The notes below the pieces were generated by a model. The model saw nothing but the letters and a program-made list of their open reading frames with translations, made no database searches and was not told where the DNA came from. Source: CAZRWH01 sp964603905 (GTDB taxonomy: Bacteria; Patescibacteriota; Gracilibacteria; UBA1369; UBA12470). From it: 11,489 nt of DNA. Made by a program: the position numbers and the translations under genes. Shown in pieces: positions 1 to 7,124 of this stretch (the first letter of the stretch is position 1; each line of letters opens with the position of its first letter). The stretch covers positions 1 to 11,489 of the forward strand of contig CAZRWH010000033.1 of NCBI GenBank assembly GCA_964603905.1, in the 5' to 3' direction.

Positions 1-12
1 GGTTTACGCTAA

Positions 13-41
13 TTGATTTTGGGGCTTTTTTGTGGTAAAAT
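13..41 (+). promoter_or_regulatory. Sigma70-like promoter of the large modular protein gene
   Basis: A -35-like TTGATT (13-18) is separated by exactly 17 bp from a -10-like TAAAAT (36-41), with a TGTGG just upstream of the -10. Transcription would start near 48, giving a leader of about 22 nt that is A-rich and has no Shine-Dalgarno sequence before the ATG at 71. Spacing and hexamers fit the bacterial housekeeping consensus; no experimental support. Confidence 0.6.
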
Positions 42-70
42 TAACAGATATTTAAATAAACATAAAAAAT

Positions 71-3000
71 ATGACTTACGAAGCACCAAAAAGCCAAGTA
101 GGTGTACAACAAGATCTTGTCGAGGGCAACAAATGGAAAATGTCCAAACAAGAGATTGTAAATACCTTGAAACACGTTTCTGGAAAGACTTCTATTAGCT
201 TCGAGCTTTCTGAGAATTCTTCATTTGTTGATGGACTTTCAAAAGAGCTTTTCAAAAACCCCTGGGGAAAACTTAACGAACAACAGAAAAAACTGATAAC
301 TAATATTGATCTTGCTGTTAGGAAATCTGGATTTAGCACCCCTCAAACCTATGCAGGGGAGACTTTTACAATTAATTTTGCGAATGGACTTGAGTTTAAA
401 TTTGCTCCAAGCGATGACAAAGAACATACAGTAGAACTTCTTTCTGGAGATAAAGGTGATTTTGAAGCCAGTAGAGCGAACCGAGAGATTCTTCAGAGTG
501 AAACAATTATCGATATTGCGAAAAACACCAACAGCGTTGTCGCCGTAATGCGTGCAATCGGTATAAAAAGCCCGAATATTGAAAGAAGACGTGCTTTTTT
601 GAAGGAGCATCCTGAATGTGTGGCTTTTATTAACTCAAAAGCTGATAAAAAAATTGGGGATATTGATAAGACTTATACGGGGACCGAGAAGCAAAACTTA
701 GCTTTTGTGGATTGGTTGGTTGAGAATCATAAGGAATTGGTTAATGTAGTGGATAGTGGACAGTCAACGGTGGACAGTGGGGATGTTTTAGATGATAGAT
801 CACAGATAACAGAGGGGGATGATGCGGTGACTGAACCGACAGAGCCAGCTACTCCAACTCCTGTTGTCGATACCGTGGTAACCTCTGGCCCTGCAGTGGC
901 CCCTGTTTTAGAGCCTACAAGGCCTATTGACGCACCTGAACCGGTTCTTGTCCCCACAAGGCCTGACGTAATGAGGGATCAAGTTGCCAGAGATGCGGAA
1001 GCTGCTGACGACGCAATAACAGAAGAGACTACAGATCTCCTTGAAGGAACTGTTGAATATACGAATCAACAGGTTTCTGATGCTCTGATCACAAGCCTAG
1101 AGAACATGGGATATACCATAGTCGATGCTGGTTCTCAGTCTGCACATGGAGACAATCCAGAACTCATTGTCACTTCTACTGTCTCTAACGATTTCTCTTG
1201 TCTAATCGAAATAAATTCACCAGAAGGAAAATCCCCAGAAATAAAATTGCCAACCCTCCATATCTCCATGATTTCAGAGGATGACGCTTATCGTTTACAC
1301 TTACACTGGGGTGCTAACGCAGATGTATACAAAGAAAATATTGACTCCTTACTTACATATATCCAAAGTGACAATTTCTTGAAAGGTGCTCTTGGACTAA
1401 CAGACTATACTGAGAACGGTGATATTGATGAACCAACTCTTCTTGAAGATCTTGCCGAAGAAATTCAGCTCACCCCTTCGGAGCAATTTGAAAAATCAAT
1501 TCATGAAAAATATGGACACTATTTGCGACTTTCTGGCGTTAATCTAATTAGTCATTTACGGTCTCGCTCCAGCGATATTGCGGAAGTAGCGCAAAAAGAG
1601 TCTATCTTAAAAGCTACGTTGCTAGATACGAATCCGGCTCTACCTTTTACGCGGACTATAAAGTTTGAACTTGGCCAAAATGCAAACTACCCTGAAAGCA
1701 AATCGTTTGAGATCCAACTGCATTCTAGTCCATCTGACCCTGAAGCGATTCAAGTTAAGTACAATGGACAAGTTTATGAAAATGGACCTGCCGGATGGGG
1801 AGCTCTGGAAAGCGCCGTAAAAGATGCTATTTTGGATGCTCGGGAACCTGAGCCTGCCGTTGACGACAATCCTTCCGACATTTACGAACCATTGGTTCCT
1901 GGAGCGGACATAACAGGGGGGATAACGCCTGCTGACTTGGACTCATACGAACCTGCTCCTTCTGAACCTGAAACCGCATCTAACGCGATTGATGTTGTTG
2001 AAAGAAACAGCTTGTTTAATGAGGTATCGCTAGAATGCTCTAAAATTCTGAACGAGAAACTAAAGGCTGGAGGACATACTATAGAGGGTTATAAGGTTAA
2101 GACATCTGTAGAATGGGAAAGTAAAACCAATGCTATGCGTATTTTACGCCCGGATGGAACTGAGCATTTTTCTGCAGAAATATCTGTTAAACCAGATGGA
2201 TCTTATGCTTTTGAATCATCAACAGGTTTTTCTACTACTGATCTTGATGAAGCATATGAACATTTGCGCAATTTGGAGATAACAGAAGAGCCTTCACCGG
2301 ACAGCAATCCGGAACTACCTCAAAACACCCCACGACGTGGATTTCCGAGCTCTTATGACGATTTGAATTCTGCAGATTTACAGCTTATAAAAGACAATTG
2401 GGAAGAATATATCGTCCCAAGACTTGCGCCAGGAGCGGACACGAGTCCTCCGACTGAGCAAGAGATAGATGATTTTTTCGCAAAAAACTCCAATATGCCT
2501 ATGGATATAAGTAGCATTCATAATCTGGATGCGATGAGTGAAGCTAGGGGGACGGGCTCAAATTCTTCTGACACCCAACCATCACGCGAGCCAATCCCTA
2601 ATGACCTCGATGCACCTGTTGATATAAGCCGAGCTGATGAACGAAGAGCTGCTCGTGAAGCAAAAAAGTTTAAGCGACAACTTGAAGAAAACTCTACCAC
2701 TCCTCCAGCTGATGCTCTTGATGGAGTTCATACAGAGGTTTTCAGTGAGACTCCTACAACTAACGTGAAATTCGAAGAAGCTCTTGTGGAAAATTTTGAT
2801 GTTTACATGGAAAACACAAGCAGATTAACCACTCTTCTAAAGGCAAGAAAGGTACTGCAAGATCCTGACCGAGTACTCTCTATAAATACTTTCAGAACAC
2901 CTAATTTCCCGACTGCCAGAGTTGTTGAACTTGAAATTGGACCTTACACTGGAAGCTCTGTCAGGGTTGCCGTTTCACTTAAGAGTAACGAAAGCACTCC

Positions 3001-3208
3001 TGATGATATTTTTGTTGAATACGATGGCGAACAATACACTGGAAGTCGAGCTTTTGAAGAAGCTTTTGAAAAAGCTCTCCAAGATGCGCGCACTCCAGAC
3101 GACACTGGCGACGCAGGATCTGACATTTTTGAGCCTTATGATGGATACCGAAGACTAGACGTCGATGAAGAAGACGAAAAGACTGATGGCGTTGCCGATG
3201 CTTTTTAG
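71..3208 (+). CDS. Large acidic modular protein of unknown function with duplicated domains
   Basis: I do not recognise a family. The 1045-residue product has no signal peptide or membrane segment, so it is probably cytoplasmic. It is acidic and consists of alpha/beta-looking modules joined by disordered linkers rich in Pro, Glu, Asp, Ser and Thr (about residues 225-325, 590-640, 742-770 and 860-900). One module is clearly duplicated: residues 473-607 and 901-1022 both begin FE, both contain a Y-[ND]-G-[QE]-x-Y segment followed by an A(L/F)E..(V/F)(K/E).A(I/L).DAR helix, and both end SDI[YF]EP. Residues about 328-436 and 646-742 may be a second, more diverged pair. An N-terminal module of about 150 residues stands alone. 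The start is set by the ATG about 22 nt after the predicted transcription start. The 3' end overlaps the convergent lysS by 4 nt. Linker residues 226-237 are encoded by a 7-bp-period repeat also found elsewhere in the window. Confidence 0.85.
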   Translation: MTYEAPKSQVGVQQDLVEGNKWKMSKQEIVNTLKHVSGKTSISFELSENSSFVDGLSKELFKNPWGKLNEQQKKLITNIDLAVRKSGFSTPQTYAGETFTINFANGLEFKFAPSDDKEHTVELLSGDKGDFEASRANREILQSETIIDIAKNTNSVVAVMRAIGIKSPNIERRRAFLKEHPECVAFINSKADKKIGDIDKTYTGTEKQNLAFVDWLVENHKELVNVVDSGQSTVDSGDVLDDRSQITEGDDAVTEPTEPATPTPVVDTVVTSGPAVAPVLEPTRPIDAPEPVLVPTRPDVMRDQVARDAEAADDAITEETTDLLEGTVEYTNQQVSDALITSLENMGYTIVDAGSQSAHGDNPELIVTSTVSNDFSCLIEINSPEGKSPEIKLPTLHISMISEDDAYRLHLHWGANADVYKENIDSLLTYIQSDNFLKGALGLTDYTENGDIDEPTLLEDLAEEIQLTPSEQFEKSIHEKYGHYLRLSGVNLISHLRSRSSDIAEVAQKESILKATLLDTNPALPFTRTIKFELGQNANYPESKSFEIQLHSSPSDPEAIQVKYNGQVYENGPAGWGALESAVKDAILDAREPEPAVDDNPSDIYEPLVPGADITGGITPADLDSYEPAPSEPETASNAIDVVERNSLFNEVSLECSKILNEKLKAGGHTIEGYKVKTSVEWESKTNAMRILRPDGTEHFSAEISVKPDGSYAFESSTGFSTTDLDEAYEHLRNLEITEEPSPDSNPELPQNTPRRGFPSSYDDLNSADLQLIKDNWEEYIVPRLAPGADTSPPTEQEIDDFFAKNSNMPMDISSIHNLDAMSEARGTGSNSSDTQPSREPIPNDLDAPVDISRADERRAAREAKKFKRQLEENSTTPPADALDGVHTEVFSETPTTNVKFEEALVENFDVYMENTSRLTTLLKARKVLQDPDRVLSINTFRTPNFPTARVVELEIGPYTGSSVRVAVSLKSNESTPDDIFVEYDGEQYTGSRAFEEAFEKALQDARTPDDTGDAGSDIFEPYDGYRRLDVDEEDEKTDGVADAF
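746..782 (+). repeat. 7-bp-period degenerate repeat inside the large modular gene
   Basis: Four heptamers close to GACAGTG or GATAGTG run in tandem here. They encode VDSGQSTVDSG in the linker of the large protein. The 37-bp tract aligns without gaps to 9696-9732 in the phosphoesterase gene (28 of 37 bases identical) and is read in the same frame in both. Confidence 0.65.
1487..1891 (+). repeat. First copy of the duplicated protein module (residues 473-607)
   Basis: This stretch encodes about 135 residues that start FEKSI and end SDIYEP. It matches the module at 2771-3136 best over its last 50 residues (YNGQVY, then an amphipathic helix ending DAR). The DNA has diverged, so this is an old duplication seen at protein level. 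Confidence 0.6.
2771..3136 (+). repeat. Second copy of the duplicated protein module (residues 901-1022)
   Basis: This stretch encodes about 122 residues that start FEEAL and end SDIFEP. Shared landmarks with the first copy are YDGEQY, the FEEAFEKALQDAR helix and the closing SDI[YF]EP. It lies just before the acidic C-terminal tail of the protein. Confidence 0.6.
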
Positions 3209-4770
3209 CCTGCCAATTCTCTGAACCTCTTCACAACAAATTCTTTTTCGAGCGCTTCTAGGAACCATCCCGCTTGCGGTCCTGAGTCTTTGCCGAGCAG
3301 GGCTCTGTAAATTGACTGGAATGCATCGCGTGGCTCTAGTGGTGACGCTTTTCTGATTTCGTGAATTTTGCTGTGGAGTTCTTCGCCCGCTAGGTCTGCG
3401 TCCGACATTGCGTTTGCGATATCGAGCAGGAACTGCTTTTGGTCTACGCTGAGTTCTACATCTGGAGTTTGTTCTTGGATTTGGAAAACAAACGCTTCCG
3501 GAGCATAGTCGTCTAGCCATTTTTTACCATAATGAAGTCTGCTTTTTACCTCAGCGATGTCTTCGTCAGTTAGGTCTGAACCTTTTAGCTTGGATACCTC
3601 TTCTTCTGCGTTCATGTGTGGCATTTGCAGGAAGAAAATTGTCCGAGTCAATCTTGGCATGTAGTGCTCTACCGGCTCTTTGTCTGATGTTTGCGCGTAA
3701 TGGAAAAGCCTTGCGTGATCTGGGATCGTTGGCTCATCAGCGAAATATTGAGCTGCTGCTTTGTCGTATTGATCAAACAGCACAGGTATTGTTGAACCTT
3801 CCGGGTTGAATTCGATTGGTTGACGTGGCTTTTTTTGTATCATCAAGAATCTCAAAAGTTCTGGCGGTACTAGATCTGCGATCTCTTTTGCGCTTGATCC
3901 TTGTCCTTTTGATGAGCTCATTTTTGCTCCGCCAATAAGGAAAAATTCGTAAGGTATGTTGTATGGAACCGGCATTTCGAGTATCTCTCGGCTGATTCGA
4001 GATGAAATGTCGTGTGATCCTCCTGCCGCGTTGTGATCTTTTCCAGATCCTTCTATTGTTACCGGAAGACCTGCCCATTTGACCGGCCATTCTACTTTCC
4101 AAGGAAGTTTTCCGCGTCCGTCGTATGGACTTACTTCTCCTTCATGTCCACATCCCTGCGCCCAAGTCACCATGTTTGGCATACATTTGTAGGTGACTTT
4201 GTCGCCGTTTACTCCTGTAACCTTGGTTGTTCCTACTTTTCCGCATTTTTCACAGATGACTTGTAATGGGTACCAGTCTTCTGGTTTTTCTGAGCCGCTA
4301 ACTTCTTTGTAAATTTTTCTGATTTCTTCCGGGTGTTGGATGACTTTTTCTATCCATTGGTTGTATGTTCCGTCTTGATAAAGGTCTTTTGCTCTTATGA
4401 TTGTGGGATCGAAACCAAGGCTTTTGATTACCTCGTGAAACTCTGCACCAAAATATTCTGCAAAGTTTTCGTATCCTGGTTCTGGTGATGGAACTGTGTA
4501 AAGTGGTTGCCCCATGTACTGTTTGTATTTCTCTTGGTCTAGGTAGATAGGTAGTCCGTCCATCGGGTCGAAGTCGTTGAATTCGAAGTAGTATTTAACG
4601 TCTTTGCCGCGTTCGCGAAGTGCTTGCGCAACAACGCCATGAATGACCACTCCTCGAAGTGATCCGACGTGGACACGTCCGGACAGTGTCTTTTCGTCAC
4701 GGATTATGAATGTTTCTTGGTCGGGGTATTTGGATATTACATCGTCAGCTATCTCATCAGCCCAGAACAT
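3205..4770 (-). CDS. lysS: Class I (archaeal-type) lysyl-tRNA synthetase
   Basis: This cytoplasmic enzyme charges tRNA-Lys with lysine using ATP. The 521 residues show class I synthetase signatures: the HIGH-type motif as HVGS (34-37) within SGRVHVGSLRG, and the KMSKS-type motif as KMSSSKG (283-289), the form typical of class I LysRS. Cysteines 173, 176, 196 and 207 fit a zinc-binding insertion. Length is as expected for the family. Most bacteria use the unrelated class II LysRS; class I is typical of archaea and occurs in spirochaetes, some alphaproteobacteria and many candidate-phylum genomes. The start is an ATG with no Shine-Dalgarno; MFWADEIADD is a normal beginning for the family. It lies 134 nt downstream of dnaB on the same strand, and its stop overlaps that of the convergent large gene. 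A TATAAA (4790-4795, minus) placed about 20 nt before the ATG could be a -10 box, but no good -35 accompanies it. Confidence 0.95.
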   Translation of the reverse strand: MFWADEIADDVISKYPDQETFIIRDEKTLSGRVHVGSLRGVVIHGVVAQALRERGKDVKYYFEFNDFDPMDGLPIYLDQEKYKQYMGQPLYTVPSPEPGYENFAEYFGAEFHEVIKSLGFDPTIIRAKDLYQDGTYNQWIEKVIQHPEEIRKIYKEVSGSEKPEDWYPLQVICEKCGKVGTTKVTGVNGDKVTYKCMPNMVTWAQGCGHEGEVSPYDGRGKLPWKVEWPVKWAGLPVTIEGSGKDHNAAGGSHDISSRISREILEMPVPYNIPYEFFLIGGAKMSSSKGQGSSAKEIADLVPPELLRFLMIQKKPRQPIEFNPEGSTIPVLFDQYDKAAAQYFADEPTIPDHARLFHYAQTSDKEPVEHYMPRLTRTIFFLQMPHMNAEEEVSKLKGSDLTDEDIAEVKSRLHYGKKWLDDYAPEAFVFQIQEQTPDVELSVDQKQFLLDIANAMSDADLAGEELHSKIHEIRKASPLEPRDAFQSIYRALLGKDSGPQAGWFLEALEKEFVVKRFRELAG

Positions 4771-4843
4771 GTTTAATTGTGATTAGAGTTTTATAGTTTG
4801 CGTTGCGTAGTATAGATGCAAGACAGGAATAATTGAAGAGGGA

Positions 4844-4871
4844 ATAGACATATGACTTATGACATATGGTT
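4844..4871. repeat. 7-bp-period repeat between dnaB and lysS
   Basis: Four consecutive heptamers are visible on the plus strand: ATAGACA, two TATGACW, then TATGGTT. On the minus strand the unit reads like RGTCATA, close to the RGTCAGT unit at 7007-7027. The tract occupies the middle of the 134-bp dnaB-lysS interval; no hairpin plus T-run terminator is apparent there. Confidence 0.55.
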
Positions 4872-4904
4872 TTTGTCTAATAGGAAGCAAATCTCGCCAC
4901 TACC

Positions 4905-6296
4905 TTAGAACGCCGGCATCGCAACTGAACCTGGGGATGGAGCAGATGGCATTTGTGGCCTTTGTTTCTCGATATCGTAGAACTTCATTTGTTCTTTTTT
5001 GAATACCAACTCGACGCGCCCAATAGGTCCGTTCCTGTGTTTTCGAATGTATAGATCTGTAATACCTGCACGTTCAGTGTCTTCTTCGTAGTAATCTTCA
5101 CGGTAAAGCATCATAACAATATCAGCATCTTGCTCAATCGCTCCTGACTCACGCAGGTCAGCCAGTTGAGGAATTTTACTCGGTCTGTTTTCAACCGCAC
5201 GAGATAGCTGCGACAGCGCGATAATTGGAATTCTTAGCTCTCGGGCCAAGGCTTTTAACGATCTTGAAATCTCCGAAATTTCTTGCACACGATTTGTAAT
5301 CGAAGAGCCGCCCTTCCCGGCGCTCATTAGCTGCAAGTAATCGATGACGAGAACGTCAAGGCCGTGCTCGGCTTGAAGACGACGTGCTTTCGCCCTCAAT
5401 TCTGCAATCGAATTACCAACCGAATCATCAATAAAAATCTTTGCCTGGTTAAGCTCGTCCATGACAGACCCCACTCGCGCGAAATCCTCCTCGGTAAGCT
5501 TACCTGTGCGCATCTTCCACGAATCTACCGCAAGCAATGCACAGAACAGACGTTCAACAAGCTGCTCTTTCGACATCTCGAGAGATATCAGACCTACAGA
5601 CTTGCCGACCTTTGCGACGTTTTGTGCGATGTTCAAAGCAAAAGATGTTTTACCCATCGCAGGTCTAGCCGCCAAAATAACCAGATCCGATTTCTGAAGA
5701 CCTGAAAGCATGTTGTCGAGCCCCTTGAAACCTGTTGGAATTCCACGGTATTTGTCTGAAGCTTCCGGATCGTGAAGATCGGAAATCTTCTCGTATGTGC
5801 CTGCCAAAATATCCTTAATGTGCGTGAATTTATCTCTTAGGAATGTTCTAGAAACCGAGAAAACTTGCTTCTCCGCCTCTTCTACTAGTTCGTCTATCTC
5901 TGAGTCCTCTTTGAAACCTAGCGCTGTCACTTGTTGTCCTGCTCTTATAAGCCTTCGAAGTGTTGATTTTTGCTTAACGATTACTGCGTACTGGACAACG
6001 TGTGCTGCCGAAATAACGCTGTTCACTAGTTCTGTTAAATATGCGTTTCCACCAACTTTATCCAGCTCTCCTTTCTCAGAAAGCGAGTTGCTTAGTGTCA
6101 AAATATCGATTGGCGTTCTTTTTCCAAAAAGATCAAGAACCGACTCGTAAATCTTCCTGTGATTGTCGTAATAAAAATCGTCTACATCTAGCATGTCCGC
6201 CACCTTAATAATTCCGTCTTTATCCATAAGCAAAGACCCTAAAACCGATTTCTCAGCTTCTAAATTATGCGGCGGTGTTGGGAGGTCTTGAGCCAT
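4905..6296 (-). CDS. dnaB: Replicative DNA helicase DnaB
   Basis: This is the hexameric helicase that unwinds DNA ahead of the replication fork and interacts with primase and the clamp loader. The 463 residues contain the N-terminal all-helical domain (about 8-110, including NLEAEKSVLGSLL), a linker, and the RecA-like C-terminal domain from about 183. Walker A is RPAMGKTS (211-218), the catalytic Glu is in SLEMS (E240), Walker B is VLVIDYLQLM (315-324), SQLSRAVENRP covers 362-372, and the arginine-finger segment RKHRNGPIG covers 418-426. No intein or insertion interrupts it. The C-terminal tail is short and Pro/Ser-rich. The ATG start gives the expected MxxxLPxPPHNLEAE beginning. The leader has no Shine-Dalgarno and consists of a hexamer-based tandem repeat. 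A lysS gene follows on the same strand. Confidence 0.97.
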   Translation of the reverse strand: MAQDLPTPPHNLEAEKSVLGSLLMDKDGIIKVADMLDVDDFYYDNHRKIYESVLDLFGKRTPIDILTLSNSLSEKGELDKVGGNAYLTELVNSVISAAHVVQYAVIVKQKSTLRRLIRAGQQVTALGFKEDSEIDELVEEAEKQVFSVSRTFLRDKFTHIKDILAGTYEKISDLHDPEASDKYRGIPTGFKGLDNMLSGLQKSDLVILAARPAMGKTSFALNIAQNVAKVGKSVGLISLEMSKEQLVERLFCALLAVDSWKMRTGKLTEEDFARVGSVMDELNQAKIFIDDSVGNSIAELRAKARRLQAEHGLDVLVIDYLQLMSAGKGGSSITNRVQEISEISRSLKALARELRIPIIALSQLSRAVENRPSKIPQLADLRESGAIEQDADIVMMLYREDYYEEDTERAGITDLYIRKHRNGPIGRVELVFKKEQMKFYDIEKQRPQMPSAPSPGSVAMPAF

Positions 6297-6298
6297 AG

Positions 6299-6328
6299 GT
6301 AGTGGTAGTTGTAGTGGTAGTTGTAGTG
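6299..6328. repeat. 12-bp tandem repeat at the 5' end of dnaB
   Basis: The unit GTAGTGGTAGTT is present 2.5 times without mismatch, equivalent to five GTAGTK hexamers. It starts 2 bp outside the dnaB ATG, so it would form the 5' leader of the dnaB mRNA (ACTACC/ACTACA on the coding strand). It occupies the place where a ribosome-binding site would normally lie. Confidence 0.8.
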
Positions 6329-6347
6329 CTTTGCTCTACGAGCGCTG

Positions 6348-6402
6348 GGCTTAGTACTTTACTTAGTTTTTTTTGTTATGCAATTTTTTGGGGTTGCAGG
6401 AT
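6348..6402. repeat. Left copy of a 55-bp exact duplication flanking the gap
   Basis: These 55 bp are identical to 6503-6557 and abut the run of N directly. They contain no gene. The most likely reading is that two contigs end in the same k-mer-length overlap that the scaffolder did not merge. Confidence 0.85.
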
Positions 6403-6502
6403 NNNNNNNNNNNNNNNNNNNNNNNNNNNNNNNNNNNNNNNNNNNNNNNNNNNNNNNNNNNNNNNNNNNNNNNNNNNNNNNNNNNNNNNNNNNNNNNNNN
6501 NN
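6403..6502. other. Scaffold gap of 100 N
   Basis: Exactly 100 N, a common placeholder for unknown length, fill the divergent dnaB-yraN interval (6297-6670). Outside the N, the interval holds only the hexamer repeat, the flanking 55-bp duplication, the 14-bp repeat and the yraN promoter; I see no gene in it. No coding claim can be made across the gap. Confidence 0.97.
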
Positions 6503-6557
6503 GGCTTAGTACTTTACTTAGTTTTTTTTGTTATGCAATTTTTTGGGGTTGCAGGAT
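6503..6557. repeat. Right copy of the 55-bp exact duplication flanking the gap
   Basis: Base-for-base the same as 6348-6402, beginning at the first base after the N run. If it is an assembly overlap, the true dnaB-yraN spacing would be about 219 bp with a single copy. Confidence 0.85.
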
Positions 6558-6563
6558 ATTAGA

Positions 6564-6591
6564 ATTTAGTATTTGGTATTTAGTATTTGGT
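6564..6591. repeat. Perfect 14-bp tandem repeat (four ATTTRGT heptamers)
   Basis: ATTTAGTATTTGGT occurs twice head to tail without mismatch, which is also four copies of the heptamer ATTTRGT. It is another member of the 7-bp-period repeats of this window, here in an A+T-rich form, between the gap and the yraN promoter. Confidence 0.75.
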
Positions 6592-6624
6592 GATTTTTGG
6601 CTTTTAAATCGGCAAAAGGTATTG

Positions 6625-6664
6625 TTTAACATTTAACATCTATTTAACATTTTTGTGTTATAAA
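6625..6664 (+). promoter_or_regulatory. TTTAACA repeats and extended -10 promoter of yraN
   Basis: Three TTTAACA units (6625-6631, 6632-6638, 6643-6649) precede TGTGT followed by TATAAA (6659-6664), a good extended -10. Bases 6631-6661 match 10043-10073 upstream of comM at 26 of 31 positions without gaps. The expected start of transcription, about 7 nt past the -10, falls at the ATG (6671), so the yraN mRNA may be leaderless. Confidence 0.6.
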
Positions 6665-6670
6665 AGAGCC

Positions 6671-7003
6671 ATGGAAATTCCGAGCGAAAATACGGCGTGC
6701 GAGTACCTGGAAAATCTTGGTTATCATATTGTTGAGCGTAACTTTTCTGTTCCTGGGGTAGGGGAGATCGATATTGTTTCTCGAGATCCAAAAACCGGAG
6801 ATCTGGTTTTTGTCGAAGTTAGAGAGAGAAACAATGAGAACTTTGGCACACCCGAGGAGTCTCTTGATTTGCGAAAAATCGCCAAGTTAAGAAGGACTGG
6901 TGAGGTTTATTTGCAAAGATTTACCGGCGAACATGTTATTTGGAGGTATGACTTGATTGGGATTGTTAGTGGGGAGATTAGTCATCTTAAGTATATTTGT
7001 TGA
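6671..7003 (+). CDS. yraN: YraN / UPF0102 family nuclease-fold protein
   Basis: YraN proteins are small, widespread and have a predicted PD-(D/E)XK endonuclease fold; their precise function is unsettled, though they are linked by gene order to recombination and DNA-uptake genes. The 110-residue product has the family pattern in order: an N-terminal helix with EYLENLGYHIVERNF (11-25), GEIDIVSRD (31-39) with the putative metal-binding Asp34, and VFVEVRERN (46-54) with Glu49 and Arg51 at the ExK position. FGTPEESLDLRKIAKLRR follows, then the terminal WRYDLIGIV strand. Length is normal. I chose the ATG at 6671; an in-frame TTG at 6653 would lie inside the predicted -10 region and add residues unlike the family. 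The gene ends with the only TGA stop seen here. It is separated from comM, its common neighbour, by two genes. Confidence 0.9.
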   Translation: MEIPSENTACEYLENLGYHIVERNFSVPGVGEIDIVSRDPKTGDLVFVEVRERNNENFGTPEESLDLRKIAKLRRTGEVYLQRFTGEHVIWRYDLIGIVSGEISHLKYIC

Positions 7004-7006
7004 GAT

Positions 7007-7064
7007 AGTCAGTGGTCAGTAGTCAGTAGTGGTGGAAGTTTTAGCTGGCAAGGAGCAAAGAGCA
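7007..7064. repeat. 7-bp-period repeat tract downstream of yraN
   Basis: Three adjoining heptamers RGTCAGT (7007-7027) are followed by AGTGGTG (7028-7034). After a short break come AGGAGCA (7051-7057) and AAGAGCA (7058-7064). The tract begins 3 bp after the yraN stop and fills half of the 121-bp space before the next gene. The AGGAGCA/AAGAGCA words recur next to the heptamers inside the phosphoesterase gene. Confidence 0.65.
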
Positions 7065-7124
7065 GTTTGTGGGGATTTTTGTCGAAAGATGTTATCCTGG
7101 CCTTGTCACTTAATTTCTAGTTTT

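Noticed and set aside
3155..3520. 121-codon minus-strand frame overlapping the lysS 3' end
   Set aside because: A shadow in another frame of the well-supported LysRS; Arg-rich composition is a frame artefact.
6302..6636. Open frames running across the N block
   Set aside because: They are open only because N cannot encode a stop; the flanking peptides come from repeats.
6653..6670. TTG start for yraN
   Set aside because: It overlaps the predicted extended -10 and adds residues not seen in the family.
6297..6670. Replication origin between divergent dnaB and yraN
   Set aside because: Gene orientation flips here, but no DnaA box (TTATNCACA) is visible and dnaB alone does not mark an origin.
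7001..7118. UGA read as glycine (code 25), extending yraN to the TAG at 7116
   Set aside because: YraN is already full length at the TGA, the extension would translate heptamer repeats, and no in-frame TGA occurs in any other gene.
7029..7124. GTG start 96 nt upstream for the secreted protein
   Set aside because: It would place 32 residues, partly encoded by the end of the heptamer tract, before a clear signal peptide; ATG 7125 is better.
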